Below, piece after piece: positions 17,596-19,679 of a DNA stretch of 19,679 nt. Position 1 is the first letter of the stretch; every line of letters starts with the position of its first letter. The translations under genes were made by a program, and so were the position numbers. The stretch lies in contig SDVU01000137.1 of assembly GCA_016256075.1 (NCBI GenBank), positions 1 to 19,679 on the forward strand. Direction: 5' to 3'. The DNA is from Dictyocoela muelleri. Lineage: Eukaryota; Microsporidia. A model generated the notes under the pieces. It was not told the DNA's origin, made no database searches, and was given only the letters and a program-made list of their open reading frames with translations.

Positions 17596-18010
17596 ACAAA
17601 GCTGGGGATATGTCTCCAACCTTGGTCTTCAGACCTTCGTTCTTGGTTTTAAACTTAATACCCTCCTTAAAGCTAATAAAAGGTCCAGTAGTATGCGCAG
17701 TTTACTTTTTTTATTACTAAACATAATACAGATAATTATAGGCCTTTTCAAGGATTTTTTAATTTACTACTTTTTTTGTTAAAAGTGTCGCCATAATCAT
17801 TACAACACTTTAAGGTATATGTTTGTTTCATTATGATATTAGAGAAGTTTTAATCAGCTATTCTGCTGTGGGAGGATTTATATAACTACTATATATTAAT
17901 GCTAGTTAATGTCATCCCTAATCATTTATTAATGGGAATATAGGAAAATTATAATCACGATATTTTAATGTTACATTTAAGAGTTTTAGCACTAAGAAAT
18001 CTATCAAGTC
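17596..18010 (-). mobile_element. tRNA-headed SINE-like repeat, copy 4
   Basis: Minus-strand copy whose body aligns with copies 1 and 2, including CAACCTTGGTCTTCAGACC, CTTCGTTCTTGG, TTTTAATCAGCTATTC and GTTAATGTCATCC. The head near 17945-18005 is diverged, with both Pol III boxes damaged. It lies 120 bp beyond the chitinase-like gene. A 66-codon open frame inside it is not coding. Confidence 0.55.
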
Positions 18011-18434
18011 AAGAAAATTTCAAATAAAATACTTAAATAAAAAATTTATTGACTTTAGACAGTGGTTAGTACAATCAAATAAAAATACATATGAATTTAT
18101 ATGACATAGCTCATTTTCTTTTGGGGTTATTTTATTTTAATAATCAATAAATGATAAATAATAGAATTTTTGGATCTGATCGGGGTTCCCTAAAATTTAA
18201 ACTGTCGGGCTCCCAAATTTTATAAAATAACAAATCAGATATTAAATTGATTAGACAAAGTCATAAATTACACAATTTTTTTCCACATCCGTTCATTTGA
18301 TTGCTTTGGATAGACGAGTTGTCAGTTACTTTATGAATTAAGTTTTAAGAAAAGTTTGTTTCACAATGACTCTATTGTTTGAGACGTGACAAATTATCGG
18401 ATTTTTGAGTAAAAAAAATTGGCCCTGAGTATCT
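18011..18434. other. AT-rich spacer
   Basis: No gene is recognised. A patch at 18170-18220 (GGATCTGATCGGGGTTCCC, then GTCGGGCTCCC) is GC-richer, with a loose inverted match around ATCTGAT, and may be an eroded MITE. Confidence 0.35.
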
Positions 18435-18534
18435 ATTTTCACCCAAATTTAGTAATCGTACATCAGAGCTCATAAAAAAATTATTTCATATTTTTATGAG
18501 CTCTTATGTACGCTTACTAAATTTGTGTAAAAAA
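18435..18534. repeat. 100 bp foldback palindrome
   Basis: The left arm CACCCAAATTTAGTAATCGT and the following CAGAGCTCATAAAAA are inverted at the right as TTTTTATGAGCTC and TACTAAATTTGTG. The arms are ~41 bp with few mismatches around a short centre near 18485. Confidence 0.7.
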
Positions 18535-18599
18535 TGTAACTATTTACAAATATTAAGAATAAAAATATGACTGAAATCAGATAATTTTATTTATTTAAT

Positions 18600-18652
18600 G
18601 TCGTGCGCGTAGCGCGCGACCGTGCAGGAGGCGCGACCGGGTTCGATTCTAC
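18600..18652 (+). repeat. GC-rich hairpin with direct GCGCGACCG repeat and tRNA-like B box
   Basis: GTCGTGCGC and GCGCGCGAC (18600-18620) form a 9 bp stem with one G-T pair and a GTA loop. GCGCGACCG occurs twice, at about 18613 and 18631. A B-box-like GGTTCGATTCT follows at 18639-18649, but no A box lies at tRNA spacing, so no tRNA is called. It may be a tRNA or SINE fragment. Confidence 0.35.
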
Positions 18653-18713
18653 TCATTACGTATTTTTAATTATTTTATTTAATATATTAATAATGAATAT
18701 ATCATCGGCTAGA

Positions 18714-18743
18714 CCCTGTTTCGCCCACTTGGGCGAAACAGGG
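18714..18743. repeat. MULE terminal hairpin 1
   Basis: CCCTGTTTCGCCCA and TGGGCGAAACAGGG pair perfectly across a CT loop. The last GGG is shared with hairpin 2. Confidence 0.9.
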
Positions 18744-18767
18744 TTTTTTTCGCCCAGAAAAAAACCC
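18741..18767. repeat. MULE terminal hairpin 2
   Basis: GGGTTTTTTT and AAAAAAACCC pair across the loop CGCCCAG. Because GGG at 18741-18743 belongs to both stems, the two hairpins are partly exclusive. Confidence 0.85.
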
Positions 18768-18769
18768 TT

Positions 18770-19679
18770 ATGATTGATCATAACAAACCTGAAATTGTTT
18801 TAACAAAAAGAAATGCCGAAAAATTATTATATAAAGGGTACAGTTATCATAAAAGAAAAGAAACAAGTTGTAACAAATATTGGAGGTGTACAGATAGGAA
18901 ATGCTCTTCATCAGTTGTAACAACCCTTACTAATCAAATTTTATCCTTGACAGAACATAAAAATCATGAACCATCTTTTATAAAAAATGAAGTGTTATAT
19001 TCTGAAAATTTTCGAAAAACAAGAGCTATAACATCAAGAGGGCAGCCAAGAGATATAATAGACCAATCATACATGGAATTATCAAAGGAATGTTATTTTT
19101 ATATGCCTACTTACAAATCAATGAGAAATAGGATATCTGAACTTAGGCGACGTAAAGATATAAAACCTGCCGACAGATTTTCAGATGTACCCGAGATAAT
19201 TAAAAAAACAAATCATGGGGAATGTTTTTATTTATATGATTCAGGAGAAGATGATGAAAATAGAATTCTTGTTTTTTCAACGGCTTCCAACATAATACAT
19301 CTTGAAAATTCTAAAATTCGGATATGTGATGGGACATTTCGAAGTTGTCCATCAGACTTTTATCAAATTTATACTATAATGGGAATACTAAACAATCAAA
19401 ACTTTCCATTGATGTATTTTTTGATCAAGAAAAAATCAGTTTGTTCATATTTAAAAGGATTTAGTTTTCTCAGAAATAATATTAAAAAAAATCCTAAATT
19501 AATAATAATTGACTATGAAATGGCTTCACTATCTTCATTAAAGCAAGTTTTCACTGAGTCAAGAGTAGAGGGTTGCTTCTTTCATTTTTCACAAATAATT
19601 TACCGCAAAGTTCAAAAAACACATCTTAGTATTTTGTACAAGCAAAATAATGATTTTAAGATTTTAATTAAAATGATTT
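18770..19679 (+). CDS. MULE transposase with FLYWCH zinc finger, partial
   Basis: The frame is open from ATG at 18770 to the window edge (303 codons), without a stop. Residues ~20-68 form a FLYWCH-type zinc finger with KYWRC, Cys40, Cys45, His63 and His66, which in this family binds the element's ends. Residues ~180-275 match the MULE transposase core: ICDGTFRSCPSDFYQIYTI with the first catalytic Asp at 187, IIIDYEMA with the second Asp at 248, and GCFFHFSQ with the conserved Cys269 and His272. The third acidic residue would lie beyond the window. No break is visible, so this copy may be intact. The start is chosen because it directly follows the terminal hairpins and no in-frame upstream Met fits better. 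It catalyses cut-and-paste transposition of its own and related elements. Confidence 0.85.
   Translation, partial: MIDHNKPEIVLTKRNAEKLLYKGYSYHKRKETSCNKYWRCTDRKCSSSVVTTLTNQILSLTEHKNHEPSFIKNEVLYSENFRKTRAITSRGQPRDIIDQSYMELSKECYFYMPTYKSMRNRISELRRRKDIKPADRFSDVPEIIKKTNHGECFYLYDSGEDDENRILVFSTASNIIHLENSKIRICDGTFRSCPSDFYQIYTIMGILNNQNFPLMYFLIKKKSVCSYLKGFSFLRNNIKKNPKLIIIDYEMASLSSLKQVFTESRVEGCFFHFSQIIYRKVQKTHLSILYKQNNDFKILIKMI

Larger units (their letters stand above)
18707..19679 (+). mobile_element. MULE DNA transposon, 5' part, running off the window
   Basis: The left terminus GGCTAGA is followed by a perfect 14 bp stem hairpin (18714-18743) and a second hairpin (18741-18767). The transposase starts immediately after. 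The hairpin core TCGCCCA...TGGGCGA is shared with the MITE at 5363-5897. The right end lies outside the window, so the element's length and target duplication cannot be judged. Confidence 0.75.

Noticed and set aside
17582-17782. 66-codon plus-strand open frame after the chitinase-like gene
   Set aside because: It is contained in SINE copy 4, whose body aligns with non-coding copies elsewhere.
18600-18660. tRNA gene
   Set aside because: Only a B-box-like site is present; no A box lies at the right distance and no cloverleaf could be drawn.

Overview
The window looks like a repeat-dominated stretch of a very AT-rich unicellular eukaryote, most probably a microsporidian with an expanded genome. 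Four things point there: one intronless host gene whose product ends in a family 19 chitinase domain and begins with a fungal-type six-cysteine chitin-binding module; several decayed Merlin (ISXO2/IS1595-like DDE) transposases, a superfamily known to have entered microsporidia; a FLYWCH plus MULE transposase; and very low GC. No genus can be fixed from the sequence alone, and Edhazardia-, Anncaliia- or Hamiltosporidium-like lineages are only guesses.

Layout. 1-1090: almost featureless AT-rich DNA with a short unrecognised open frame at the left edge. 1090-2455: three copies of a ~420-430 bp tRNA-headed SINE-like repeat, two on the minus strand and one on the plus strand. 2816-4250: a decayed Merlin transposon with ~55 bp inverted ends, split by a 295 bp near-perfect foldback element. 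4348-6147: a Merlin core fragment cut off by a palindromic MITE, then a second copy of that MITE family interrupted by a 535 bp MULE-type MITE; the latter sits exactly between two ~77 bp direct repeats. 6190-9600: Merlin relics, small palindromes, two more foldback copies and another foldback nested in one of them. 9740-11705: two convergent Merlin pseudogenes, the second with its inverted ends. 11666-12930: a three-layer nest in which a TIR element holding a GC-cored foldback is flanked exactly by ~150 bp direct repeats. 12931-13434: small MITEs. 13435-14480: AT-rich 5' flank. 14481-17474: the chitinase-like gene. 17596-18010: a fourth SINE copy. 18707 to the right edge: the 5' end and first 303 codons of an apparently intact MULE transposon.

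There is only one clear host gene; everything else recognisable is transposon-derived. The GH19 protein could act on chitin in the parasite's own spore wall or in the host. The most notable structural observations are (i) a four-copy tRNA-derived SINE-like family, (ii) a conserved double-hairpin terminus shared by the MULE and two MITEs although the stem sequences differ, and (iii) two unrelated insertions each bounded by unusually long direct duplications. All calls are from reading the sequence by eye; no searches were run.
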